In this document: positions 8,486 to 16,180 of the stretch, one piece after another
Position numbering within the stretch: position 1 is the first letter of the stretch
How the letters are laid out: the number at the start of each line of letters is the position of its first letter
Assembly (NCBI GenBank): GCA_963798855.1
Contig: CAWCUU010000001.1
Span: 1,674,001 to 1,738,000 of the forward strand
Source of the DNA: CAWCUU01 sp963798855
Lineage (GTDB): Bacteria > Gemmatimonadota > Gemmatimonadetes > Longimicrobiales > RSA9
Length of the DNA stretch: 64,000 nt
Direction of reading: 5' to 3'
Program-made: the position numbers and the translations under genes
Notes under the pieces: model-generated
What the model saw: the letters and a program-made list of their open reading frames with translations, nothing else
The model's database searches: none
What the model was told of the DNA's origin: nothing

Positions 8486-8497
8486 GGAACGTTCCCT
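8486..8497. promoter_or_regulatory. Perfect 12-bp palindrome between divergent DUF302 and permease genes
   Basis: GGGAACGTTCCC is a perfect palindrome in the 149-base divergent spacer, followed by a second inverted repeat (GCGGCC-GACC-GGCCGC, starting near 8509). It is placed where an operator for both genes would be. The binding protein is unknown. Confidence 0.35.
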
Positions 8498-8545
8498 GCA
8501 TTGCAAGCGGCCGACCGGCCGCGATCAGCCACAACAGGGAGGCGG

Positions 8546-9640
8546 ATGCGCTCGCCGCAGAAGCGCCACGAGGAAGTCGACGCGGAGGGGCCGCCCGCCG
8601 TAAGCGTCCATGGCATCCTGAGCTCCATGGGGTGGGGTGTCGTGCTTCCGCTCGCAGCGGCCGTCGCCCTCGGATTCGGCGCACTCGGCATTCTCAAGCT
8701 GACCGCACGGCCGCTCGCGCTCCTGATCATCGCCATCACGATCGCCGAAGCGCTCGCGCCGCTCGTCGACTGGCTCGAGCGGCGGCTGCACCGCCGCGTC
8801 CTCTCCCTCACCATCGTGTATCTCACGCTGGCAATCGCCTTCGCGGCGCTGGGCTGGATCGTCGTGCCGCCCCTCGCCGCACAGGGACAGGAGTTGCTGC
8901 AGCGGATTCCGACGCTGCTCGAGCAGGCCCAGTCCGCACTGGACAGTCTCGACCTTCCGCCCGGCCTCGACCTCGCGAGCCTGGCCGGCTCGCTGCCGTC
9001 GAGCCTCGGCGGCGTGGCCGTCTCGCTGCCCATCACGCTCTTCGGCTTCTTCCTCGACCTGTTCGTCGTGATCTTCCTCTCCGTCTACTGGCTGCTGGGT
9101 CGCGATGCGCTCAAGAGCTTCACCCTCTCGCTCATTCCGGAGCCCCACCGCGCGAAGGCATCCAGCGTCATCCACGAGATCGGACAGAACATGGGCGGCT
9201 ATGTGCGCGGCGCGTTCATCAACGCCGCGATCATGGGTGTGCTCGCCTGGATCGGCCTCACGCTGATCGGCATGCCCTACGCCGTCGTGCTGGGCGTTCT
9301 CACCATGATCGGTGAAGTCGTTCCGGTACTCGGACCCGTCCTCGTCGGCGCGATCGTGACCGGGCTCGCGCTGCTGCATTCGCTGACGCTCGCGCTGATC
9401 GCCGCCGGCCTGTTCATCGCGCTCGAGCAGATCGAGGGACACCTGCTCACCCCGAACATCATGCGCAGCCAGACTCAGGTGCCGCAGACGCTCGTGCTGT
9501 TCGCGATCGTCGTCGGCGCCGCGCTCGGCGGCGTGATCGGGCTGCTCGTCGCCATCCCCATCGCCGCCGCGCTGCGCGTCTTCGTCCTGCGCGTCGCCGC
9601 ACCCGCGGAACGACACAGCGTGATACAGGAATCCACCTGA
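8546..9640 (+). CDS. AI-2E-type (PerM/TqsA family) membrane permease
   Basis: A 364-residue inner-membrane protein. Helices are visible near residues 27-75, ~90-110, a long pair at ~165-185, and the C-terminal block (AAIMGVLAWIGLTLIGMPYA, VVPVLGPVLVGAIVTGLALL, LVLFAIVVGAALGGVIGLLVAIPIAAALRV). The conserved pattern GLFIALEQIEGHLLTPNIM is the family signature. The ATG at 8546 follows AGGGAGGCGG. Family members have been linked to autoinducer-2 export, Na+/H+ exchange or unspecified efflux, so the substrate here cannot be assigned. A hairpin follows the stop. Confidence 0.88.
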   Translation: MRSPQKRHEEVDAEGPPAVSVHGILSSMGWGVVLPLAAAVALGFGALGILKLTARPLALLIIAITIAEALAPLVDWLERRLHRRVLSLTIVYLTLAIAFAALGWIVVPPLAAQGQELLQRIPTLLEQAQSALDSLDLPPGLDLASLAGSLPSSLGGVAVSLPITLFGFFLDLFVVIFLSVYWLLGRDALKSFTLSLIPEPHRAKASSVIHEIGQNMGGYVRGAFINAAIMGVLAWIGLTLIGMPYAVVLGVLTMIGEVVPVLGPVLVGAIVTGLALLHSLTLALIAAGLFIALEQIEGHLLTPNIMRSQTQVPQTLVLFAIVVGAALGGVIGLLVAIPIAAALRVFVLRVAAPAERHSVIQEST

Positions 9641-9654
9641 TCGAAGATGGCGCA

Positions 9655-9672
9655 CAGACGCGCCCGCGTCTG
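9655..9672 (+). terminator. GC hairpin after the permease gene
   Basis: CAGACGCG-CC-CGCGTCTG is a perfect inverted repeat 15 bases after the permease stop. There is no T run, so it may slow or end transcription only with help, or protect the 3' end. Confidence 0.4.
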
Positions 9673-9816
9673 TAGGGACCCGCCCGTCGGGACGCGCCCT
9701 TCAGGCCACCGCGCCGCCACGTGCGCTCTCTCCCCACCCCGAATCCTCCCGAAGCCTACAGAGATGGAGAGCCCGGAATTGTATCCTTCTGTTTGGGGTT
9801 TCCAGTCGTGGCCCGT

Positions 9817-9833
9817 GGCGCCAGGGTGGCGCC
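9817..9833 (+). promoter_or_regulatory. Hairpin or operator in the Hsp20 leader
   Basis: GGCGCCA-GGG-TGGCGCC is a perfect 7-bp inverted repeat, 36 bases before the hsp20 start. It is not a CIRCE element and I see no sigma32-type promoter. It may act as a leader RNA structure or a protein-binding site. The remainder of the 229-base gap holds nothing else I recognise. Confidence 0.35.
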
Positions 9834-9869
9834 CTCCCACACGACCGCAGCACGAAAGGGGGAGTAACC

Positions 9870-10319
9870 ATGTTGCTCACCAAGCCCCGCACCCGCCTGC
9901 CGGAGATCTTCCGGTCGGATGAGGATTTCGATGTCCTGTTCCGTCGCATGATGAACCTGCCGTGGAGCGGCTACACGGAGACGGCTTCGTGGAAGCCCAC
10001 GGTGGACCTGGTGGAGCTGCCCGAGGAGTACATCCTCACGGCGGAGCTGCCCGGGATCGACCCGAAGCTGGTCGACATCAGCGTCGAGGAGAACATCCTT
10101 TACATTCGCGGCGAGAAGAAGGAAGTGTACGAGGAGAAGGAGCCGAAGTATCACGTCTTCGAGCGCGTGTACGGCAACTTCGAGCGCACCTTCACGCTGC
10201 CGCCCTCGATCGAACCGGAGAAGATCCGCGCGGACTTCGAGAACGGCGTCGTGCGCATGCACCTGCCGAAGACCAAGAAGGCGACGGGCCGCAAGATCGA
10301 GCTGGCAGTCAAGAAGTAG
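9870..10319 (+). CDS. Small heat-shock protein, Hsp20/alpha-crystallin family
   Basis: A 149-residue ATP-independent holdase chaperone. The alpha-crystallin domain spans ~45-140 (WKPTVDLVELPEEYILTAEL, PGIDPKLVDISVEENILYIRGEKK) and includes the family motif near FENGVVRMHLPK. The C-terminal tail is lysine-rich (KTKKATGRKIELAVKK). The ATG at 9870 follows AAGGGGGAG. It is monocistronic, with a leader hairpin and a strong terminator downstream. Heat or stress induction is expected from the family but no known heat-shock promoter is visible. Confidence 0.93.
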   Translation: MLLTKPRTRLPEIFRSDEDFDVLFRRMMNLPWSGYTETASWKPTVDLVELPEEYILTAELPGIDPKLVDISVEENILYIRGEKKEVYEEKEPKYHVFERVYGNFERTFTLPPSIEPEKIRADFENGVVRMHLPKTKKATGRKIELAVKK

Positions 10320-10375
10320 GCTCGGCGGTCCGCCGGCATCGTCGCGGTGATGTGCATCCGCCGCGGCCGATGCCC

Positions 10376-10416
10376 GGGGCGCGTCGGTGAAGTCCGCCGG
10401 CGCGCCCCTCTCCTTT
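10376..10416 (+). terminator. Rho-independent terminator after hsp20
   Basis: GGGGCGCG (10376-10383) pairs with CGCGCCCC (10401-10408) around a 17-base loop, followed by TCTCCTTT. It lies between hsp20 and the convergent purH, so it could serve both. Confidence 0.55.
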
Positions 10417-10484
10417 GCGGCTCACCCGAAAAACAGCATCACGCGGAGCCGCGGAGGACGCGCCTTGCCGCGGCCCGCGATCTC

Positions 10485-12062
10485 CTAGTGCCGGAAGACC
10501 CTGCGCCCCGTGAACACCATCGCGACTCCCTGCTCGTCTGCCGCCTCGATCACCTCCGCGTCGCGCACCGAGCCGCCCGGCTGGATGATCGCCCGGACGC
10601 CCGCCTGTGCGGCCGCGTCCACGCCGTCGCGGAACGGGAAGAAGGCGTCCGAAGCCAGCACCGCTCCGCGCAGGTCGACGTCCTGGTCGTGCGCCTTCAT
10701 CACCGCGATCCGCGAGGCATCCACGCGGCTCATCTGCCCCGCCCCGATGCCGACCGTCCGCTCTTCCTGCACAAGCACGATCGCGTTCGACTTGACCACC
10801 GCCGAAGCCCGCCACGCGAAGCGCAGGTCGCGCCACTCCGCCTGGCTGGGTTCCCGCTTCGTTGCCACCCGCCAGTCGTCCTCGTTGAAGCGGAGCGACA
10901 TGCGCCGCTGCGCCAGCAGCCCGCCGCGCACCCGCTTGTAGTCCAGCTCGTCATCCTCCGGCAGCACGACCGGAAGCTGGATCAGCCGCACGTTCTTCTT
11001 GCGCTGCAGCCGCTCGAGCCCGTCCACCTCGAAGTCAGGCGCGACGATGACCTCCAGAAACAGCTCCGCCATCGCCTCCGCCGCCGGGCCATCCACCGGC
11101 CTGTTGCAGGCGACGATGCCGCCGAACGCGCTCACCGGGTCACCCGCCAGAGCACGACGGAACGCCCGCTCCGCGTCGTCGCCCAGCGCGAGCCCGCACG
11201 GCGTGGTGTGTTTGATCACGGCGCAGGCCACGCGCTCCGAGTCCGACCACGGCGCCACTGCCATGACGGCCGCATCCACGTCGATGAGATTGTTGAACGA
11301 GAGCTCCTTACCATGCAGCTGTCGCATGGCCGGCAGCGATCCGGGCCGCGGCTGTGGCTCCGTGTAGAACGCCGCGGGCTGGTCGGGGTTTTCGCCGTAG
11401 CGGAGGTCCTGCAGCTTGCGCAGACGGAGCTCGATTCGAGCGGGCAGCGGCGTCTGCCTGTCCGCACCCGCCGTCATACGACCGGAGCGGAAGCCGGTCA
11501 TGAAGTGCTCTGCGATGGCGCGGTCGTATTCCGCCGTGTGTGCGAACACCTTCCGCGCCAGCTCCCGCCTCAGCTCCGCGTCGGCGCTGCCCGTCCTGAC
11601 CGCCTCCAGCACCTGCGGATAGTCGGCCGGATCCACGACGACGAGGACGTTCTCGTGGTTCTTGGCCGCAGCCCTCAGCATCGTCGGACCGCCGATGTCC
11701 ACGTACTCCATCGCCTCCGCACCCTCGGCCCCTCGTGCCACCGCGTCCCGGAAGGGGTACAGATTCACGGCCACCAGATCCGTGGGTGCGTAGCCCTGCA
11801 CCTTCAGTGCAGCCATGTCGTCGGCCCGGGAGCGCCGCGCCAGCAGCCCCGCGTGCACGGCCGGATGCAACGTCTTCACCCGGCCCTCCATCATCTCCGG
11901 GTGCCCGGTGATCTCGCGGATCTCGCGCGCATCGAGGCCCGCCTCGCGCAGCGCCCGCGCGGTGCCGCCCGTCGAGACGAGCTCCCACCCGAGCTCCGCC
12001 AGTCCTCGCGCGAACTCCACGAGCCCCGTCTTGTCCGAAACACTGAGGATCGCTCTCGGCAT
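10485..12062 (-). CDS. purH: Bifunctional AICAR formyltransferase / IMP cyclohydrolase
   Basis: A 525-residue enzyme for the last two steps of purine synthesis, AICAR to FAICAR to IMP. The N-terminal cyclohydrolase domain shows SVSDKTGLVEFARGL, STGGTARAL, and the classic GRVKTLHPAVHAGLLARR. The C-terminal transformylase domain has LRYGENPDQPAAFY, KHTTPCGLALG, and FGGIVACNRPVD. The final DAFFPFRDGVD and IQPGGSVRDAEVI segments are also conserved. Full length for the family. It follows purN by seven bases, forming an MBL-purN-purH operon. Confidence 0.97.
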   Translation of the reverse strand: MPRAILSVSDKTGLVEFARGLAELGWELVSTGGTARALREAGLDAREIREITGHPEMMEGRVKTLHPAVHAGLLARRSRADDMAALKVQGYAPTDLVAVNLYPFRDAVARGAEGAEAMEYVDIGGPTMLRAAAKNHENVLVVVDPADYPQVLEAVRTGSADAELRRELARKVFAHTAEYDRAIAEHFMTGFRSGRMTAGADRQTPLPARIELRLRKLQDLRYGENPDQPAAFYTEPQPRPGSLPAMRQLHGKELSFNNLIDVDAAVMAVAPWSDSERVACAVIKHTTPCGLALGDDAERAFRRALAGDPVSAFGGIVACNRPVDGPAAEAMAELFLEVIVAPDFEVDGLERLQRKKNVRLIQLPVVLPEDDELDYKRVRGGLLAQRRMSLRFNEDDWRVATKREPSQAEWRDLRFAWRASAVVKSNAIVLVQEERTVGIGAGQMSRVDASRIAVMKAHDQDVDLRGAVLASDAFFPFRDGVDAAAQAGVRAIIQPGGSVRDAEVIEAADEQGVAMVFTGRRVFRH

Positions 12063-12069
12063 CGACTTT

Positions 12070-12801
12070 CTATTCCAGTCCCAGCGCCAGCCGGAGCTCC
12101 GGCTCGGCCGCCGTCGAGTTCATGGTCAAGCGGAAAGCCGGCGACCTCGCCCCTCCCGTCGCCGGTGTGATACGGTACCCGGCGAGCGCCAGATCCGCGG
12201 GGTCGGCACCTTGATCGAGCACCCGCGCCAGCAGCTCGACCACCGCCGGAAAGAGCCGATGCTCCACCTCCAGTACCCGCGCCGCGAGCGCCTCCGGCGT
12301 ATCTCCCGCGAGCACGGGCACCGGCCACTGCGCGAGGATACGGCCGGTGTCGTACTCCTCGTCGACGAAGTGGACGGTCGCGCCGCTCACCGTGCACCCC
12401 GCCTCCAGCACCGCGCGGTGCACCCGCAGGCCGTACAGCCCCTTGCCCCCGAACGCGGGAAGCAGTGCCGGATGAATGTTCACCATGCGCCCGCGGTAAT
12501 GTCGCACCACTTCTCCCGGGACGAGCCGTAGATAGCCCGCCAGCACGACGGCGTCGATCGCTCGCCCCGTGAGGACGGCGAGCGTCTCGCGCGTCACCTC
12601 ATTGGCGCTCCGTCCGCCCACTGCGACCACGTGGGTCGCGACGTCCTTCGCCCGCGCACGCTCGAGCGCGCCGGCGTCCGCGCGGTCGCTGACCACCAGA
12701 TCCACGCGCGCCCTCGCGCCGCCGCCTTCGTTGAAGTGGTCCAGCAGAGCCTGCAGGTTGGTGCCGCCACCGGACGCGAACACCGCCAGCCGTACGGTCA
12801 T
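12070..12801 (-). CDS. purN: Phosphoribosylglycinamide formyltransferase
   Basis: A 243-residue folate-dependent GAR transformylase (purine pathway step 3). Key motifs are visible: SGGGTNLQALLDHF at the N-terminus, VLAGYLRLVP, the catalytic NIHPALLPAFGGKG, and HFVDEEYDTGRIL with the catalytic Asp. The protein is ~30 residues longer than the E. coli enzyme, with a variable tail after residue ~215. The ATG at 12801 overlaps the upstream MBL stop (ATGA), and purH follows after 7 bases. Confidence 0.96.
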   Translation of the reverse strand: MTVRLAVFASGGGTNLQALLDHFNEGGGARARVDLVVSDRADAGALERARAKDVATHVVAVGGRSANEVTRETLAVLTGRAIDAVVLAGYLRLVPGEVVRHYRGRMVNIHPALLPAFGGKGLYGLRVHRAVLEAGCTVSGATVHFVDEEYDTGRILAQWPVPVLAGDTPEALAARVLEVEHRLFPAVVELLARVLDQGADPADLALAGYRITPATGGARSPAFRLTMNSTAAEPELRLALGLE

Positions 12802-13454
12802 GCCAGCGCGCCGCCCCCGAAATGGGGGATCAGGAAGGGATTCGTGCGAGCCTCGGTCTCGACCGTAGTCGGCGGACCATGCCCCGAGTACAGTCGGGTC
12901 TCGCCAGGCAGTGTCAGCACCTGCTCGCGGATCGAGCGCATCAGCTGCTTGTAGTCGCCGCCCGGAAGATCGCTGCGCCCGATCGAGCCCTGGAAGACGA
13001 CATCGCCGACGAACGCCACGCCGTCGGCGGCGCTGTAGAGGAGCATGTGCCCCGGCGAGTGTCCCGGCACCGCCCGAACCTCGAAGCTGCAGTCGCCGAG
13101 CTCCAGCATCCCGGCGTCGAGCGCGCGGTCCACGGGCGGCAGTGCCCCTACCCGCATCCCGAACATCTCCGCCTGTCTGCCCGCCGCGCCGTAGAGCGGG
13201 AGGTCCGCCGGATTCAGGTATACCGGCGCGCCCGTGCGACGCACCAGCTCCCCGACTCCTTCGATGTGGTCCACGTGCGCGTGCGTCAGCAGCACCGCCA
13301 ACAGCTCCAGCCCGTCGCTCTCCAAGGCCTCCGCCATGGCCGCCGCCTCGCCGCCCGGATCCACGGCCACGGCACTCCGGCCTTCGCCGCACCGCACGAG
13401 ATACGCGTTTTCCGAGAATGCCTGCGACGTGAACGTCCGGATCTCGAGCCCCAT
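12798..13454 (-). CDS. MBL-fold metallo-hydrolase, glyoxalase II-like
   Basis: A 218-residue metallo-beta-lactamase-fold hydrolase. Metal ligands are seen in THAHVDH (~57-63), the PGHSPGHM histidine (~115) and SGHGPPTTVE near the C-terminus; GDVVFQGSIGRSDLPGGD is typical of the glyoxalase II-like group. At 218 residues it is shorter than true hydroxyacylglutathione hydrolase, so the thioester substrate is not assured. It starts at ATG 13454 after a GAGAGGGAG site and heads the operon with purN and purH; a functional link to purine synthesis is not obvious. Confidence 0.9.
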   Translation of the reverse strand: MGLEIRTFTSQAFSENAYLVRCGEGRSAVAVDPGGEAAAMAEALESDGLELLAVLLTHAHVDHIEGVGELVRRTGAPVYLNPADLPLYGAAGRQAEMFGMRVGALPPVDRALDAGMLELGDCSFEVRAVPGHSPGHMLLYSAADGVAFVGDVVFQGSIGRSDLPGGDYKQLMRSIREQVLTLPGETRLYSGHGPPTTVETEARTNPFLIPHFGGGALA

Positions 13455-13533
13455 TCTCCCTCTCTGTTCCGGTCGGCGGGCAAGGTAAGGAAAGGGAGGG
13501 GCCCGGGCCAGCGCGGAGCCGTGTGCCGGATCG

Positions 13534-13926
13534 CTACGGCACCTCGAAGGCCTGGGTGGAGATCCACGCGCTCGGTCCTTCACGATCCACACTGGCCTGC
13601 AGCCGGTAGGTACCCGCGGCGAGCCCATCCGGCAGCCCCCGGTCGTATGTCACCCTGTCTCCGGGTCCAAGCACGGCGAGCTCGAGCGTGCACACCATCA
13701 GCGGCTCCTCCACCGTCTGCCAGCCCGATCCCTCGCGCCTTTGCAGCGGTGCGTTGCAGAAACTGTAGCCGAGCGGCTCCGTGGACAGATTCATCAGCGT
13801 GGCCAAGGCCGTCTCTCCCGGCGCGTAGCTGCTCTTCTCCACCCGGAACACGGCGCCCTCCGGCGCGGTCGGCGACGAGCACCCCAGCGTTCCCAGCACC
13901 AGCGTCAGCGTCGCGATCTTCCGCAT
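13534..13926 (-). CDS. Small predicted lipoprotein
   Basis: A 130-residue lipoprotein: MRKIATLTLVLGTLGC gives a lipobox with Cys16. The mature part is predicted all-beta (FRVEKSSYAPGETALATLMNLS, VTYDRGLPDGLAAGTYRLQASVD) and resembles immunoglobulin-like or BsuPI-like domains. I do not recognise a specific family. The start at 13926 follows GAGGAGAG. Two cysteines (FCNAP and VCTLE) could form a disulfide. Function unknown. Confidence 0.75.
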   Translation of the reverse strand: MRKIATLTLVLGTLGCSSPTAPEGAVFRVEKSSYAPGETALATLMNLSTEPLGYSFCNAPLQRREGSGWQTVEEPLMVCTLELAVLGPGDRVTYDRGLPDGLAAGTYRLQASVDREGPSAWISTQAFEVP

Positions 13927-13983
13927 CCGCTACTCTCCTCATCGGGTCTGCCCGTAGAACGTCTGGCGAGCCTCTCGCCTGAC

Positions 13984-14010
13984 AAGAAAAAAGGCGCCCG
14001 AAGCGCCGCC
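13984..14010 (-). terminator. Rho-independent terminator downstream of nadA
   Basis: On the minus strand GGCGC-TTCGG-GCGCC is followed directly by TTTTTT. The stem is short but the T run is complete. It is nested in an outer inverted repeat (ACAAG/CTTGT). Confidence 0.6.
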
Positions 14011-14033
14011 CCTTGTTATCTGACCAGCCGACC

Positions 14034-14078
14034 AAGCCTGACTAGCCTGGTTAGCCTGGCTAGCCTGCTTAGCCTGCG
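14034..14078. repeat. Five-unit 9-bp tandem repeat in the nadA 3' region
   Basis: Units aagcctgac, tagcctggt, tagcctggc, tagcctgct and tagcctgcg run head to tail, with a more degenerate unit just before. The array lies between the nadA stop and its terminator, so it is transcribed but not translated. Confidence 0.85.
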
Positions 14079-14088
14079 GGTGCGCGCC

Positions 14089-15141
14089 TCACGCGCACCC
14101 GCACCCACCCTCCCTCACCCCCGCCTCCTCCAGCCGCCGCTCCTCCTGCGTCGGACCGCGCCATCCCTGAGAAAGCTCCAGCATCCTACGCAACGCCAGC
14201 TCCGCCCTCGCGCGCGTCGCCTCGGGGATTTGCACCTCGTGGCGGCCGTGATCGAGACACCACGCCAGCTTCGCGAGCGTGTTCATCTTCATGTTGCCGC
14301 ACACCGCGGCGCGAGAGAGAGGGACCAGCGTCTTGGCGGGAAATCGCTCCCGCAGCGCGTCCACGAGCCCGCGCTCCGTGCCGATGATCAGCACGTCGTG
14401 CTCTTCCGCGAGGGCCGCCATGGCCGATGTCGACACGATATGGTCCGCCCGATCCAGCAGCTCCCGCCTCGCCTCCGGGTGCACGACGACGCGTGCTTCG
14501 GGATAGCGCTGCAGCGCCGCATCCAGCTCCTGCAGCACCATGTCATCGTGTACGTAGCAGTAGCCTTCCCACGCGATGATGTTGTCACGCCCGGTCCGCC
14601 GCGCAACGTAGTCCGCGAGATTCTTGTCCGGTACGAAAAGCACCGGCCGCTCGGCCGCGATCGTCTCCACGATCCCCACCGCGTTCGAGCTCGTGCAGCA
14701 GATCTCCGCCAGCGCCTTCACGGCGGCCGTCGAGTTCACGTATGCGACGACGGCCGCGCCGGGATGTTCCGCCATCAGCCGCCTCACCGCCCCCGCCGTC
14801 GCGTAATCCGCCATGGGGCAGCCCGCGTTCGCGTCCGGCATGAGCACGCGCTTGGACGGCGACAGGATCTTGGCCGTCTCGGCCATGAAATGGACGCCGC
14901 AGAAGACGATCACCTCCGCGTCCGTCTCCGCCGCCTGCTGCGACAGGCCGAGGGAATCGCCGACATAATCGCTGACCCGCTGGATCTCCACCCGCTGATA
15001 GTTGTGGCCCAGGATCACGGCGTTCAGCTGCGCTTTCCGCGTACGGATGCGCGCCACCAGCTCGTCCTCCGACAGCCGCGAATAGTGCAGCGGCGTCGCG
15101 AGCACATCTTTTCCCCTGCGCGTCGCGGAGGCTGTGTTCAT
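14089..15141 (-). CDS. nadA: Quinolinate synthase A
   Basis: A 350-residue 4Fe-4S enzyme that condenses iminoaspartate and dihydroxyacetone phosphate to quinolinate in NAD synthesis. Cluster cysteines are visible in FCGVHFMAETA (C81), the CCTSSNA segment (~148-149) and VCGNMKMN near residue 300. Other conserved parts are LGHNYQ, MPDANAGCPMAD and HPEA. The C-terminus ends with an extra GCGCA. ATG 15141 is preferred; an upstream TTG at 15165 would start inside the sequence following the neighbouring terminator's T run. Its partner nadB is not in the window. Confidence 0.95.
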   Translation of the reverse strand: MNTASATRRGKDVLATPLHYSRLSEDELVARIRTRKAQLNAVILGHNYQRVEIQRVSDYVGDSLGLSQQAAETDAEVIVFCGVHFMAETAKILSPSKRVLMPDANAGCPMADYATAGAVRRLMAEHPGAAVVAYVNSTAAVKALAEICCTSSNAVGIVETIAAERPVLFVPDKNLADYVARRTGRDNIIAWEGYCYVHDDMVLQELDAALQRYPEARVVVHPEARRELLDRADHIVSTSAMAALAEEHDVLIIGTERGLVDALRERFPAKTLVPLSRAAVCGNMKMNTLAKLAWCLDHGRHEVQIPEATRARAELALRRMLELSQGWRGPTQEERRLEEAGVREGGCGCA

Positions 15142-15160
15142 TCTGCTTCTGTTCCCAGGT

Positions 15161-15195
15161 GACAAAAAGGCCCGCGAGGCTTACCCCGCGGGCCT
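15161..15195 (-). terminator. Rho-independent terminator downstream of the IscA/ErpA-type gene
   Basis: On the minus strand AGGCCCGCG pairs with CGCGGGCCT around a 10-base loop and is followed by TTTTTG. It sits between the carrier gene and nadA, only 20 bases before the nadA start, so nadA depends on read-through or on a promoter I cannot identify. Confidence 0.8.
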
Positions 15196-15218
15196 ATCCG
15201 ACGTTTCGCGGACGTGCG

Positions 15219-15548
15219 CTAGACCGTGAACGAGCTGCCGCAGCCGCAGCCGCCCGTCGCGTTCGGGTTCTTGAACGTGAAGCCGGCGCCCATCATCGTC
15301 GTCACATAGTCGATCTCCACACCATCGAGGTACTGCGCGCTGAACGGATCCACGAACACGCGCATCCCGTTCACATCGAGGATGTCGTCGTCATCCTGCG
15401 AATCGTCCTCGATGTTGAGTCCGTACTGGAAGCCCGAGCAGCCGCCCGGCAGCACCGCCACACGCAGCCCCGCCGCCTGTCCGGCGCCCTGCTCCTCCAT
15501 GAACTTCCTGACCTCGGTGACCGCAGTCTCCGTGACCGTGATGGTCAT
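15219..15548 (-). CDS. erpA: A-type iron-sulfur cluster carrier (IscA/ErpA/HesB family)
   Basis: A 109-residue carrier that delivers Fe-S clusters to apo-proteins. The three ligand cysteines are present: GGCSGFQYG (C37) and the C-terminal GGCGCGSS (C101, C103). FVDPFSAQYLDGVEIDYV is the family core. ATG 15548 has AGGAGGGA at good spacing; the TTG at 15554 does not. It has its own promoter and terminator. Users in this window include NadA and the hydrogenase. The exact name within the A-type group (IscA, ErpA or SufA) is not certain. Confidence 0.9.
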   Translation of the reverse strand: MTITVTETAVTEVRKFMEEQGAGQAAGLRVAVLPGGCSGFQYGLNIEDDSQDDDDILDVNGMRVFVDPFSAQYLDGVEIDYVTTMMGAGFTFKNPNATGGCGCGSSFTV

Positions 15549-15645
15549 CCTCAATCCCTCCTCGTAGGCTCGCTCTGCGGGCGACGACCGCCCAACCCCC
15601 CTGCGACGTTAGCTTCTACACCCCGCGCCGGCGCGAGTTTCGAAC

Positions 15646-15675
15646 AGCATAGGCCGCGCCTCGCGGCAATGTCAA
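15646..15675 (-). promoter_or_regulatory. Sigma70-type promoter for the IscA/ErpA-type gene
   Basis: TTGACA (15670-15675) and TATGCT (15646-15651) on the minus strand, 18-base spacer, with the -10 box 97 bases before the start. This is the best match to consensus in the window. Confidence 0.7.
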
Positions 15676-16087
15676 GCGATTCCGTCGCCTTGCTCCCCGA
15701 CCGTTTTCGGCTCCCGAGGTTCCACTCCGGAGACGCCGCCGGTTCGCGCGGATCGCGCCGCCGTCCTTGCGACTCCGTGCGGCCCCCCAACCGCTCCGAT
15801 CCGTCGGCGGTGGGGCGCAGAATGTGTGCCTGATGATGACTATACCGTGCTATTCGACAATGAGTTGCCACGTCACATGTGATGTGGCTTGGAAGCTCAC
15901 AGAACGGCGGTCACGGCGTCCGGCAGCTGACGAGGGGTGAATGCGCTCCTCGACCTCCTCGCCCGAGCAGCTGGAGGTGACGAGCACCCGATCGATCCCT
16001 CGTGGGTGCGCGACAGCGCGAGCGCAGTGGCCGGGAGGCGCCGGAGGGGTTACCCCGGGCGTTGCATTTCCTGCCGGACGGAAGCGG
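15676..16087. other. Long intergenic stretch with a palindrome but no gene
   Basis: About 630 bases separate the carrier gene from the peroxiredoxin. Apart from the promoter, the palindrome at 15867-15888 and the peroxiredoxin terminator, I see no conserved protein or RNA. Several short open frames exist, but all have the composition of GC-rich noise. Confidence 0.5.
15867..15888. promoter_or_regulatory. 22-bp near-perfect palindrome, operator-like
   Basis: The sequence gccac-g-TCACATGTGA-t-gtggc is symmetric except for one base pair. It sits in a locally AT-richer patch of a long intergenic region, ~320 bases upstream of the carrier gene start. The size and symmetry fit a dimeric regulator site. 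The half-site order is not that of CRP/FNR (TGTGA-N6-TCACA). Confidence 0.5.
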
Positions 16088-16117
16088 AAAAAAGAGGGAG
16101 CCGCTTTCGCGACTCCC
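16088..16117 (-). terminator. Rho-independent terminator after the peroxiredoxin
   Basis: On the minus strand GGGAGTCGC-GAAA-GCGGCTCCC (one G-T pair, GNRA-type loop) followed by TCTTTTTT, 64 bases past the stop codon. Confidence 0.8.
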
Positions 16118-16180
16118 CCTTGAAAGGCTCCGGGAACGACTCCCCCCTCTAGGTGTCCACAGCGCTCCACGGAGCCGAGT

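Noticed and set aside
9640..9869. CIRCE or sigma32 control of hsp20
   Set aside because: Neither the CIRCE repeat nor a CTTGAA/CCCCAT-type promoter is present; only a short GC hairpin is seen.
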